Shown here: positions 55,797 through 64,000 of the stretch, one piece after another
How the letters are laid out: every line of letters begins with the position of its first letter
Numbering within the stretch: position 1 is the first letter of the stretch
Assembly: GCF_022811725.1 (NCBI RefSeq)
Contig: NZ_CP094527.1
Coordinates: 7,750,001-7,814,000 of the forward strand
Direction: 5' to 3'
Source of the DNA: Mucilaginibacter sp. SMC90
GTDB taxonomy: Bacteria > Bacteroidota > Bacteroidia > Sphingobacteriales > Sphingobacteriaceae
Length of the DNA stretch: 64,000 nucleotides
Notes under the pieces: generated by a model
Database searches by the model: none
Told to the model about the DNA's origin: nothing
The model's input: the letters and a program-made list of their open reading frames with translations, nothing else
Position numbers and translations under genes: made by a program

Positions 55797-56140
55797 CCAT
55801 CAAGTATCATGATGAGTGCCCAATCGCGATTAATTAAACATGGCGATTTTACTTAACTTTATAGATTTCTGCATTGCTGAAATCAGAACTTATCTGTTGT
55901 CAATTTTGCCCGGAACTAGAATCGCCGCCGTTTTTAAGTTTTCAATGAAAAAACAATAATCTCTGCTTAAATTAAATACTGAACAAAATGAGGATTTAGG
56001 TATTCTGGCAAGGTATAGAGGATGCGTACAATTCATTACCATTTTCGTATTTTGATAATTATATATAGAGAAGCCTTTGAAGTGCCATCGATAAGACTTT
56101 GGATCGATCTATTTAATCCGTTTCACTTAGGTAGTTTTGT
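55797..56140. other. Intergenic region before the DUF262 gene, no gene seen
   Basis: AT-rich sequence with no coding character. It contains only weak open frames overlapping the next gene in another frame. Confidence 0.5.
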
Positions 56141-56148
56141 TACTTTTG
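56141..56148 (+). promoter_or_regulatory. Putative -7 element for the DUF262 gene (TACTTTTG)
   Basis: It is an exact TAnnTTTG match, 26 bases before the start codon of the DUF262/HNH gene. Confidence 0.45.
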
Positions 56149-56173
56149 CGCCTACCGACTTTATTCAATTTAT

Positions 56174-57922
56174 ATGCCCAGCGGATTTGTTAACCCTATC
56201 ACCATTAAAGAGGCAATCAACAACATCGTTGACCGCTCATATCTTTTACCCGCCATACAGCGTAAGTTCGTATGGAGCAGTGAACAAATCGAAATCCTGT
56301 TCGACAGTATTATGCGCGGTTATCCAATCAACTCTTTTATGTTTTGGGAGGTTAAAGACAGCAAAATTAAAAGCGAATTTAAATTTTATCAGTTTTTAAC
56401 CGAATTCCGTCAATTCTTTAAAGAAGACAACCCGGATATGGACACCAAAGGTTATAAAGACTTTATGGCAATAATTGACGGTCAGCAACGCCTAACCAGT
56501 CTTTATATCGGATTAAAAGGTACTTATGCTTATAAAATGCCTCGAAAATGGTGGTACAACAATGAAGAGAACTTACCGACTCGAATGCTCTATCTGTATT
56601 TGGGCGAACCGCTGTCCGATGAGAACGAACGGCAGATGATATATAATTTTCAATTCCTGACCAAACAGGAATATGAACGTAAATCAACCGATGATCCTTT
56701 ATGGTTTAAGGTTAATGATATCTTGTCGTATGGAACTGCAGATGAACTGGATAATTTACTTGACGAAAAGGAATGGCTTTCACGTCCGTTCACCAAACAG
56801 ACCTTGCGAAAGCTTCGAAAGGTAATTTTTGATGAGAAGTTGATTAATTACTATCTCGAAACCACACAGGAAATCGATATCGTTCTTGATATCTTTATCA
56901 GAACAAATAGCGGCGGGGAGCCACTAAGTTTCTCCGATCTTCTTATGTCAATTACTACTGCACATTGGCGTGCTGATGCCCGCAAGGAAATACCTGATGT
57001 GGTCAACAAAGTATTTGAGATTGGAAACCCAGGTTTTATGATAAGTAAAGATTTTGTCCTGAAAACCTGCCTCGTATTATTTAATGACAACATCAAATTT
57101 CAAGTTAAAAATTTCGACCGGAGCAATGTTGTTATTTTCGAGGAACATTGGGATCGTATCAGGAAAAGTATAATAGAAGCGTTCCGATTGCTCGCCAATC
57201 TAGGTTTCAACAATCATAGCCTCAGAGCCAAAAACGCCGCTATCCCGGTTATTTACTATATTTTCCATCGCGGTATTGAAAATGAAATAAATAACCCTAT
57301 ACGCCATCAAAGCGATAAAACACTAATTCGTAAATGGCTTTGCTTATCGCTGCTTAAGGGGGTTTTTAGTAGCCAGTCGGATAATGTTCTCAACAATATT
57401 CGTAAGGTTATTAAGTCCGAACTGGAAACCGCTGGCGGAATCGCAACATTTCCACTGGACCGTATCAAAGCTGAATTTAAAGGAAACCCATCTAAAAGTC
57501 TTTCTTTTGACGATGAGTATATTGAAGGCTTGCTATCAACTCAAAAGGATGCGGGGGATGCGTTCACGATCCTTTCTCTCTTGTATTCACACCTTAATTT
57601 TACACAACAGGTGTTTCATAAAGATCATTTGCACCCGGCTGCTTATTTTAATAGTATCAAAAGGGAAGATTTTCAAAGCGAAGGAGACTTCAATTATTAT
57701 AAAGACCCGTCCAACTGGAACAGCATTGTCAACCTTCAATTATTAAACGGCTCAATGAACCAATCAAAATTGGATACACCACTGCACGATTGGGTAGTAA
57801 ATAACAGAGTCGATAGAATTAACCAACTAATACCTGATGTTAGCCTGCAACCTGATGACCTTCGAGTTTTTCTTTCCGAAAGAAAAAAAATGCTTATCGA
57901 ACAATTAAAACGCATGGTGTAA
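56174..57922 (+). CDS. DUF262 domain protein with HNH-type C-terminus (GmrSD-like)
   Basis: This 582-residue protein has an N-terminal DUF262 domain with PAIQRKFVW at 26-34 and the nucleotide-binding IDGQQRLTSL at 101-110. A C-terminal DUF1524-like HNH domain has FHKDHLHP and NLQLLNGSMNQSK. This matches single-chain GmrSD-type nucleases, which restrict modified phage DNA. It lies on the island after the integrase and before the Vsr/Z1 operon, apparently as an independent transcription unit. Confidence 0.88.
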   Translation: MPSGFVNPITIKEAINNIVDRSYLLPAIQRKFVWSSEQIEILFDSIMRGYPINSFMFWEVKDSKIKSEFKFYQFLTEFRQFFKEDNPDMDTKGYKDFMAIIDGQQRLTSLYIGLKGTYAYKMPRKWWYNNEENLPTRMLYLYLGEPLSDENERQMIYNFQFLTKQEYERKSTDDPLWFKVNDILSYGTADELDNLLDEKEWLSRPFTKQTLRKLRKVIFDEKLINYYLETTQEIDIVLDIFIRTNSGGEPLSFSDLLMSITTAHWRADARKEIPDVVNKVFEIGNPGFMISKDFVLKTCLVLFNDNIKFQVKNFDRSNVVIFEEHWDRIRKSIIEAFRLLANLGFNNHSLRAKNAAIPVIYYIFHRGIENEINNPIRHQSDKTLIRKWLCLSLLKGVFSSQSDNVLNNIRKVIKSELETAGGIATFPLDRIKAEFKGNPSKSLSFDDEYIEGLLSTQKDAGDAFTILSLLYSHLNFTQQVFHKDHLHPAAYFNSIKREDFQSEGDFNYYKDPSNWNSIVNLQLLNGSMNQSKLDTPLHDWVVNNRVDRINQLIPDVSLQPDDLRVFLSERKKMLIEQLKRMV

Positions 57923-58101
57923 CATGAAATTACTTGCAAGATAAACCGTATTATGTTCTGTAAGCGAGACTCACAGTTGTCATAAAGCGTTGAGCATATC
58001 ATTCCGGAATCATTGGTGAAATCTACAATCGGCATAATTTAGCTATACCTGCGTTAATGATTCCTTCGTACTTAATGGCATATTAGTTGTTTGATTTAAA
58101 T

Positions 58102-58518
58102 ATGGCAGACGTCCACAGTAAAGATGTAAGGAGTTATAATATGTCCCGTATCCTCAGTAAGGATACAAAACCAGAACTTTTAGTAAGAAAGTTTCTGTTT
58201 GGTAATGGATTTCGATATCGGATTCATGATAAAAAACTGCCAGGCAAGCCTGATATCGTATTTCCTAAAAAAAAGATAGCTGTATTTATTCATGGGTGCT
58301 TTTGGCATTCACATCAAAATTGTAAATACGCCGTTTCGCCAAAATCAAATACGGAGTACTGGTCTAAAAAAATAAGTAATAATGTAACTCGAGACAGGAA
58401 GAATACAGATGAATTATTAGAAAAAGGCTGGAAGATTATTACCGTTTGGGAATGTGAATTAAAGCGTTCGGTGTTAAATCAGACAATGACAGCTTTAATA
58501 AAATCTATCTCTTTATGA
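58102..58518 (+). CDS. vsr: Very short patch repair (Vsr-family) endonuclease
   Basis: This protein of 138 residues is close to E. coli Vsr in size. MSRILSKDTKPELLVRKFL opens the fold. The catalytic Asp51 is in LPGKPDIVF, with HGCFWH at 64-69 and zinc-site Cys66 and Cys74. VWECELKR ends the domain. Vsr normally accompanies a Dcm-type methylase to repair T:G mismatches, but no methylase is present in the window. The start was set at MADVHS. It is followed by an 83-bp gap to the GHKL gene. Confidence 0.92.
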   Translation: MADVHSKDVRSYNMSRILSKDTKPELLVRKFLFGNGFRYRIHDKKLPGKPDIVFPKKKIAVFIHGCFWHSHQNCKYAVSPKSNTEYWSKKISNNVTRDRKNTDELLEKGWKIITVWECELKRSVLNQTMTALIKSISL

Positions 58519-58601
58519 TTTATAAATATTCCTAATTTGTTTTAATATAAATATAGTACATTTAACCTCACTACCCCTATTGCCTGAAACCTTGCTGTGT
58601 T

Positions 58602-60020
58602 ATGTTAAAAACCGAACTGGTTAATCCAAATGTGGGGAATTTTATCGAGTCAATCAGGGACATCGGATATTCATTCGAGGTTGCTGTGGCCGATTTAATT
58701 GATAACAGTCTTACTGCCGGTTGCACCGATTTGCAGATAATTATGCTTCCTCAGCCCGATCTGATTTTTTCTATGCTGGACAACGGGCAGGGAATGAATG
58801 AATTACAGCTCGTTGAAGCAATGCGCATGGCTTCAAGGAACCCTAAAGAAATTAGAAGTAAAAATGATCTGGGAAGGTTCGGCCTTGGATTAAAGACTGC
58901 TTCATTTTCTCAATGCCGTAAGCTTACTGTAATTAGTAAGAAAGGAACGGAAATCCATAGCCGGCAATGGGACCTTGATTATATTTCAGAAAAAAATGAA
59001 TGGCTCCTGATTACTCCTGACACGATTTCGAATATTCCTTTATTTGAAGAGTTAAATAAAATGGAAAGCGGGACGCTAGTCTGCTGGCAGTTAATTGATC
59101 GCTGCGATAAAAACAGTCTTACGGACATAATAGATCAAGTTCGAAAACATCTTGCACTAGTATTTCACAGATTTCTAGAAGGTGCAGATCAAAGAGCTGT
59201 TAAAATAAAAATTAATAATAACCCTGTTTTTCCCTTTAATCCATTTAATCTTAATCACCCGGCGACCCAGCAGCTTCAGCTGGAGAAAATTAAAATTTAC
59301 GGTTCCGACGTTTTTGTACAGCCATTCATTTTACCGCATCATTCCAAACTTTCTCAAAAAGAATATGAATTTTATGCCACTGAAGAGGGCTACATTAAGT
59401 CTCAGGGATTTTATTTATACCGGGGTAATAGAATATTAATTTATGGAACCTGGTGGGGATTACACAAGACCGTGGATGCTCATAAGCTTGTCCGGATCAA
59501 AATAGATATTCCAAATAACATGGATGCCCTATGGGGAATCGACATAAAAAAATCAATAGCAAGGCCTGCCGAAATTATTAAAAATGACTTGCGGCGTATC
59601 ATTGGACGAGTAACAGAAATTGGATCAAAACCATTTACCGGCAGAGGGCGAAAAATCGAGGATAAGACTGTGATTTCTTTCTGGGAAATTCTTCCCATCA
59701 ATGAAAATTTCAGATTCGCCGTAAATCATCATCATCCGCTTTATACAGATCTGCAGGATGAATTATCAGCATCCGGTCTGGAAAAACTGGAAATATACTT
59801 AAAAGGTCTGGAAGCCTATTTACCTATTGATGCCATACAGTTTAAACTTCAGAACAGTCCGCATCAGCTGAAACAGCAGTCCGCGATATCCGAATCAGAT
59901 ATAGAAGAACTAAGTGTCCGGCTCCGCGGAGCCGGACTTAGCCAAGCATATATAGATGACCTTTTAAAAACCGAAATATATAAAAACCGAAAAGACCTTA
60001 TCACGGATGCAAACAAATAA
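58602..60020 (+). CDS. GHKL/HSP90-like (MORC-type) ATPase of the Z1 defence operon
   Basis: The 472-residue protein has the GHKL ATP-binding site: DLIDNSLTAG with the catalytic acidic residue and Asn near 34-35, DNGQGM at 60-65 and GRFGLGLKTAS at 91-101. The remainder contains a transducer-like region with YRGNRILIYGTWW. It resembles the MutL/MORC-related ATPases found with Vsr, Z1 and AIPR proteins in restriction-like loci. Its 3' end overlaps the Z1 gene by 14 bp. Confidence 0.88.
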   Translation: MLKTELVNPNVGNFIESIRDIGYSFEVAVADLIDNSLTAGCTDLQIIMLPQPDLIFSMLDNGQGMNELQLVEAMRMASRNPKEIRSKNDLGRFGLGLKTASFSQCRKLTVISKKGTEIHSRQWDLDYISEKNEWLLITPDTISNIPLFEELNKMESGTLVCWQLIDRCDKNSLTDIIDQVRKHLALVFHRFLEGADQRAVKIKINNNPVFPFNPFNLNHPATQQLQLEKIKIYGSDVFVQPFILPHHSKLSQKEYEFYATEEGYIKSQGFYLYRGNRILIYGTWWGLHKTVDAHKLVRIKIDIPNNMDALWGIDIKKSIARPAEIIKNDLRRIIGRVTEIGSKPFTGRGRKIEDKTVISFWEILPINENFRFAVNHHHPLYTDLQDELSASGLEKLEIYLKGLEAYLPIDAIQFKLQNSPHQLKQQSAISESDIEELSVRLRGAGLSQAYIDDLLKTEIYKNRKDLITDANK

Positions 60021-62652
60021 TTATGAAGTCATTAAGCAGTATATTTTTGGTAAACTGAATAATGCCGGCAGTCCTCTCGAAAGGACGAAAATAGTACAGG
60101 AAATCCAAAGTATTCAAACAGTTATTGCAACTGTGAATGCTGAAACGCTACCGTTAATACTTCCTGTGAATGATTTCACAGGTTTGCCCGACGGCGACTG
60201 GGAAAGGATGTCCATTGAATTTGAGAAGCACTTTGATGTTGAAATGAAGCATGGCATTTTAATTCAGGGTGACGAACAGCAGAACAGAGATAATACATGG
60301 TGGACAGCAATTTTTAAGCAGAAAACAGTTAATTTTTACTGGGACCGTTATCGCAAATATCTGGGGAACGCTCTCCCGCCGGATGTGGTTAAAACAATAG
60401 ATACTGATACGGATATTGTAATGAACAACCTTGAAAATCCTATTGGAGAGCCCTTTTCAAGATACGGCATGGTAGTAGGTCATGTTCAGTCAGGAAAAAC
60501 GGGAAACTATTCCGCGCTTATCTGTAAAGCGGCTGATGCAGGATATAAGTTCATTGTTGTTATTGCCGGGGGAATAAATAACCTGAGGGACCAGACCCAA
60601 GAGCGCCTGAATGAATCATTTATCGGACAGACTAAAGGTGTTCAGGTTGGTGCCGGTATCGGTAATACGCAACGGGAAACAATGCCTCTAAGCTTAACTA
60701 CAATAGAAAGAGATTTTAATAAACAGGATGCAGACAGGCTGGCGCACGGGCTCAACTTCGAGACAATAAATGTCCCGGTTCTGCTGGTAATAAAGAAAAA
60801 TACACGCACATTAGAAAACGTAATTGACTGGCTAGATCAGCAGTACAAAGGTAAAGGGATAAATCATGCGATGCTGGTAATTGATGATGAATCTGACTAT
60901 GCTTCCATTAATACCAAAGAGGAGGAAGATCCGACAAAAATCAATTTGAAACTTAGGATCCTGCTTAGCCTCTTCAAAAAATATGCCTATGTCGCATATA
61001 CCGCTACACCTTATGCAAATATCTTTATTGATCACGAGGCATCTCACGATACCGCAGGGCAGGATCTGTTTCCTAAAGATTTTATTTATGCACTTGACGC
61101 TCCAAGTAATTACTTCGGCGCACGAAAAATATTTATCGAGAATGCTGACAAATATCTGATACCGATAACAGATAACGAAGAAAGTATTCCGTACAGCCAT
61201 AAAAAAGACTTCACCCTTGATGAATTGCCCGATAGCCTGCTTGAAGCAATTCGCCTCTTTACATTAGTAATCGCTGTACGCCACCTTCGAGGTCAAAGAG
61301 GGAAACATAATAGTATGCTTATTCATGCAACACGGTTCACTGATGTTCATAAACTGCTCGCTGCACTCACCGAAGAATATTTAAGCTCCATAAAAAAAGA
61401 TGTTGCAGCTTATGCCAGCTTGCCCGACGCATTAACGCAGAGTGCCATCCTTAATACTCTGAAGGCAACATTTGAAAAGCATCTGTCAAAAACTGAATTT
61501 TCATGGCATGATATAATGCAGGAACTTCCGGGATTTTCGGAATCAATTGTCGTTCGGGAAGTGCATCAGAAGAAATCTGTTCCTTTAGAATACAGAAAAG
61601 ATATCGCAACTAATGCCATTGTTATTGGAGGTGCCAGTCTTGCAAGAGGATTCACTGTTGAAGGACTTAGTGTGAGCTATTTTTTAAGAAATACGGTCTT
61701 CTATGATACACTGATGCAAATGGGCAGATGGTTTGGCTATCGTCCGGGGTATGAAGACCTTTGCAGAATTTACATGCCGGCTGACAGGATTACTGATTTT
61801 GCTAATATCATTGAGGCTACTGAAAACCTAATCCTGGATTTCAAACTCATGGCAGAACAGAAGAAAACACCGAATGATTTTGGTTTGGCCATCCAGCAGA
61901 GCCCGGACAGCGCACTGCAGGTTACCGCTAGAAACAAACTAAAAAATGTAAGAGAATTCTTTTTTAATATGCGCCTTGATGGTACTCTGAAAGAAACCAG
62001 TTACCTGCTTACATCAAGAGAGGATATTAATCACAATCTTCTGGTTGTGAAAAACCTGCTTGACGAACTTCCCGCCCCACCCCAGACAACAGGGACACGA
62101 GTTTGGAAAAACGTCAGCAAATCACTGGTTCGGAAATTTATAAAAGATTTCAAAACCTTTGATAAAGATAAGCTTGGCCTGACATCCAGAATGCCAATCG
62201 GATTTATTAAACAGTACCTCGAAGAAAGAGCCACAGACTGGGACATAGCCCTTTATAATGGAACTGGGACTGTTTTTGAGCATGGAGCTATAAATATTAA
62301 TAAGGAACGCCGCCAGATCAGTATAAATGCCAGCGGTGCTTATGAGGTACTTAACAGGCAGGTTTCCTCAGGTAACTCAGAATCTGTATCAATTGAAGAT
62401 GAAGATGAGTTCGCAGAAATAGGAAACAACCGCAGAAAAGCGAGAGCCAGCGTGCATCGGTTAAACCCGCTTTTAATGCTGCACATACTCGAAACTGAAA
62501 CAGAGCCGATAATAAACGAAATTGCCGCATTTGGGATCAGCTTTTCAGGAACAGTCTTAAGTACACAGCAGCCAACCAAGCTTTTAATAAATACGGTTTA
62601 TTACCAGAACCTTTTTGACAGTATGAACCTTGGCAACGACAGCGATGACTAA
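60007..62652 (+). CDS. Z1 domain-containing ATPase
   Basis: This 881-residue protein is a superfamily-II-like ATPase with the Z1 domain. The Walker A is GHVQSGKT at 158-165, the Walker B-like motif is VIDDESDY near residue 298, and a later motif region reads AYTATPYANIF. A C-terminal helicase-like part has VIGGASLARGFTVEGL and QMGRWFGYRPGYEDL. Z1 proteins act in predicted defence operons with GHKL ATPases. It overlaps genes on both sides (14 bp upstream, 8 bp downstream). Confidence 0.9.
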   Translation: MQTNNYEVIKQYIFGKLNNAGSPLERTKIVQEIQSIQTVIATVNAETLPLILPVNDFTGLPDGDWERMSIEFEKHFDVEMKHGILIQGDEQQNRDNTWWTAIFKQKTVNFYWDRYRKYLGNALPPDVVKTIDTDTDIVMNNLENPIGEPFSRYGMVVGHVQSGKTGNYSALICKAADAGYKFIVVIAGGINNLRDQTQERLNESFIGQTKGVQVGAGIGNTQRETMPLSLTTIERDFNKQDADRLAHGLNFETINVPVLLVIKKNTRTLENVIDWLDQQYKGKGINHAMLVIDDESDYASINTKEEEDPTKINLKLRILLSLFKKYAYVAYTATPYANIFIDHEASHDTAGQDLFPKDFIYALDAPSNYFGARKIFIENADKYLIPITDNEESIPYSHKKDFTLDELPDSLLEAIRLFTLVIAVRHLRGQRGKHNSMLIHATRFTDVHKLLAALTEEYLSSIKKDVAAYASLPDALTQSAILNTLKATFEKHLSKTEFSWHDIMQELPGFSESIVVREVHQKKSVPLEYRKDIATNAIVIGGASLARGFTVEGLSVSYFLRNTVFYDTLMQMGRWFGYRPGYEDLCRIYMPADRITDFANIIEATENLILDFKLMAEQKKTPNDFGLAIQQSPDSALQVTARNKLKNVREFFFNMRLDGTLKETSYLLTSREDINHNLLVVKNLLDELPAPPQTTGTRVWKNVSKSLVRKFIKDFKTFDKDKLGLTSRMPIGFIKQYLEERATDWDIALYNGTGTVFEHGAININKERRQISINASGAYEVLNRQVSSGNSESVSIEDEDEFAEIGNNRRKARASVHRLNPLLMLHILETETEPIINEIAAFGISFSGTVLSTQQPTKLLINTVYYQNLFDSMNLGNDSDD

Positions 62653-63595
62653 TCCAGCAGAAAACCCGTGGCTAAATATGCAGGCTGATACTGCCAGAAG
62701 GGTGGATATCGAAACCAGTTTTGATTTTTTCTGGATAAAGGATATTGAAAATAGATTAGGCCTGCTTATAAAATTCAAATTTGATCTTTCTGAAATAGCC
62801 ATTGAAAGTAAAGTAAAAGGAATTTCAGTAATTACCGCAAGTGAAGAGAATGCCGGTAAACTTTATTTTGTTCTCAACAATAATAATGACTGGGAGATAT
62901 TCCTGTCAGTTTGTACCGATCTTGTCTTTATGGCCAGCCAGAGCAAGGATCAGGCTAAAATGATACCGGTTATAAATCAAAGGATCAGGAGATGGCAGAG
63001 GTTTCTAAGCGAAAATAATACGGCCTCAATCCCGGAGATACTGCAAATGGGACTGATATCAGAATTGTATTTTCTGCTTAACTCCCTTGTTCCTGTTTAC
63101 GGATATAAAGCTTCAATAATTAGCTGGGTTGGCCCTGATGCTGACAAAAAGGATTTTTCCCTGCCAGACCTATTTATTGAAATTAAATCTTTTATCTCCA
63201 GCAAAGGAAGGATAGTTACCATTTCATCCATACAGCAACTGGATAATGAAATCAAACCCCTTTACCTTACAGTTTACGGGCTAACTCGTACTGATCATGG
63301 AAGTACAATTTTACAAATAATATCCGCTGTCGATGCATTAATACCAGCGGAGGACTTTGAAACCAGAGAGATTTTTGAAAATAAACTGGCAGCTTGCGGA
63401 TATATTCATACGGTTACTGAACCTCCTTTTTACGGCTATTCGTTCGACTGGAACAAGTCATATTCCGTTTCAGAGGACTTTCCGAAAATTTCGTCCAAAA
63501 ACATTGACAGCCGGATTGTTGCTTTACAATATTCAATAGACCTAGCGAAATGTGCTGCGCATGAAGCTCCTTTACCATTTAATACCCGATCATAA
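62645..63595 (+). CDS. PD-(D/E)XK motif protein (DUF4420)
   Basis: This protein of about 316 residues matches DUF4420, a predicted PD-(D/E)XK nuclease in Z1 operons. An early W-rich segment (NPWLNMQADTARRVD) is typical, and the likely active site is DFSLPDLFIEIKSF with an upstream acidic GLISELYF. The start was set at the ATG overlapping the Z1 stop (ATGACTAA); the longer ORF adds five residues. It ends in TAATG shared with the AIPR gene. Confidence 0.85.
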   Translation: MTNPAENPWLNMQADTARRVDIETSFDFFWIKDIENRLGLLIKFKFDLSEIAIESKVKGISVITASEENAGKLYFVLNNNNDWEIFLSVCTDLVFMASQSKDQAKMIPVINQRIRRWQRFLSENNTASIPEILQMGLISELYFLLNSLVPVYGYKASIISWVGPDADKKDFSLPDLFIEIKSFISSKGRIVTISSIQQLDNEIKPLYLTVYGLTRTDHGSTILQIISAVDALIPAEDFETREIFENKLAACGYIHTVTEPPFYGYSFDWNKSYSVSEDFPKISSKNIDSRIVALQYSIDLAKCAAHEAPLPFNTRS

Positions 63596-63846
63596 TGGCA
63601 TCAATTGAAGAATTTCATCAGGATTTTTTGCAGTCTATCCTAAGCGATGCAGAAAGCAGGGGCCTGCTTAAAGCTCAGTCTTTTTTTGAAATAGTCTGTG
63701 AAGATCTGGTAAGTGTTGGGGATCTTACAAACAATTACACTCCTGCTGAGTACATTAAAAGAGGAATAGAGGCATATGGATATGATTACGATGAAGAACG
63801 AAAAATCCTGACCATATTGGAGAATTCGCTGATATTGACCACCTGA
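63595..63846 (+). pseudogene. AIPR family protein, truncated by an IS element
   Basis: The readable 83 residues match the AIPR N-terminus: EEFHQDFLQSILSDAESRG, SFFEIVCEDLVSVGDL and YIKRGIEAYGYDYDEERK. A full AIPR protein has several hundred residues. Near 63835 the frame enters IS21-type terminal sequence (TGACCACC) and stops at 63846, so only the start of the gene remains here. The start codon overlaps the previous stop (TAATG). Loss would remove one component of the Z1-type operon. Confidence 0.75.
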
Positions 63847-64000
63847 TTTCGGCGCAAACTGACCACCGATTCCGCGGGAAAGTGACCACCTGATTTCGGA
63901 GGAAACTGACCACCCCGAACGAGCCGCTTATGCTGTAGAAGCAGGCCTATTTTTGAGGTTTAACAACTTCACTAATGGCCAACACTACGATAAGCATGAG
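63834..64000 (+). mobile_element. IS21-family insertion sequence, left end (partial)
   Basis: Four TGACCACC boxes at about 63836, 63860, 63883 and 63907, spaced 23-24 bp, are the multiple terminal repeats typical of IS21-family elements. They are followed by an istA start codon at 63975. The element interrupts the AIPR gene and continues beyond the window. Confidence 0.8.
63975..64000 (+). CDS. istA: IS21 family transposase IstA, N-terminal fragment
   Basis: Only eight codons are visible before the window ends; they read MANTTISM. This fits the start of IS21 IstA proteins (MxNxxISMSK). The call depends on the adjoining terminal repeats. Confidence 0.7.

Noticed and set aside
56022..56399. 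Plus-strand ORF overlapping the DUF262 gene start
   Set aside because: It overlaps the conserved DUF262 N-terminus in another frame and has no protein-like features.

Overview
The window looks like a chromosomal segment of a Bacteroidota, most likely a Sphingobacteriaceae member close to Mucilaginibacter or Pedobacter. This rests on a type IX secretion C-terminal domain, the absence of Shine-Dalgarno sequences, several TAnnTTTG-type -7 promoter elements, many intergenic palindromes, an IntDOT-like integrase and typical family content. No rRNA genes or CRISPR arrays were seen. All calls were made by reading the sequence; no database search was run.

Region 1 (1-7600) holds a Crp/Fnr regulator and a secreted alpha/beta hydrolase - SDR - hydrolase - OsmC cluster built on a ~960-bp direct duplication, with the first hydrolase copy frameshifted. 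It continues with a frameshifted serine beta-lactamase-like lipoprotein, an initiator tRNA, an NTF2-like protein and a membrane protein. Region 2 (7670-10560) is a TPP-riboswitch-controlled four-gene operon: methyltransferase, HypE/PurM-like protein, divergent ThiE-like protein and Trm112-like zinc protein. It does not match a standard thiamine operon. Region 3 (10800-25700) carries ordinary accessory genes: NlpC/P60 hydrolase, T9SS NHL protein, GH127, regulators, transporters and a Tat-exported protein. It ends in a 1.6-kb segment bounded by a 30-bp repeat of a second initiator tRNA 3' end.

Region 4 (25800-38100) is core: era, der, an S41 protease, murQ, a Bax-inhibitor-1 protein, then a SAM riboswitch before metH and metF, with a 23S-IVP-type four-helix-bundle gene between them. 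Region 5 (38100-46800) has hypothetical proteins, a NarL-type two-component pair and a PhyH dioxygenase. Region 6 (46877-53261, minus strand) is a compact six-gene ergothioneine operon: DUF427 protein, FAD disulfide oxidoreductase, ABC ATPase, permease fused to a circularly permuted binding protein, EgtB and EgtD.

Region 7 (53459-64000) begins with tandem tRNA-Glu genes followed by a tyrosine integrase, so it appears to be an integrated island. It carries a broken ORF6N gene, a DUF262/HNH GmrSD-like protein and a tightly overlapped operon encoding Vsr endonuclease, a GHKL (MORC-like) ATPase, a Z1 ATPase, a PD-(D/E)XK nuclease and AIPR. AIPR is cut by an IS21-family element whose istA starts at the window edge. 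This is a multi-gene anti-phage or restriction-like system, probably inactivated or altered by the insertion.
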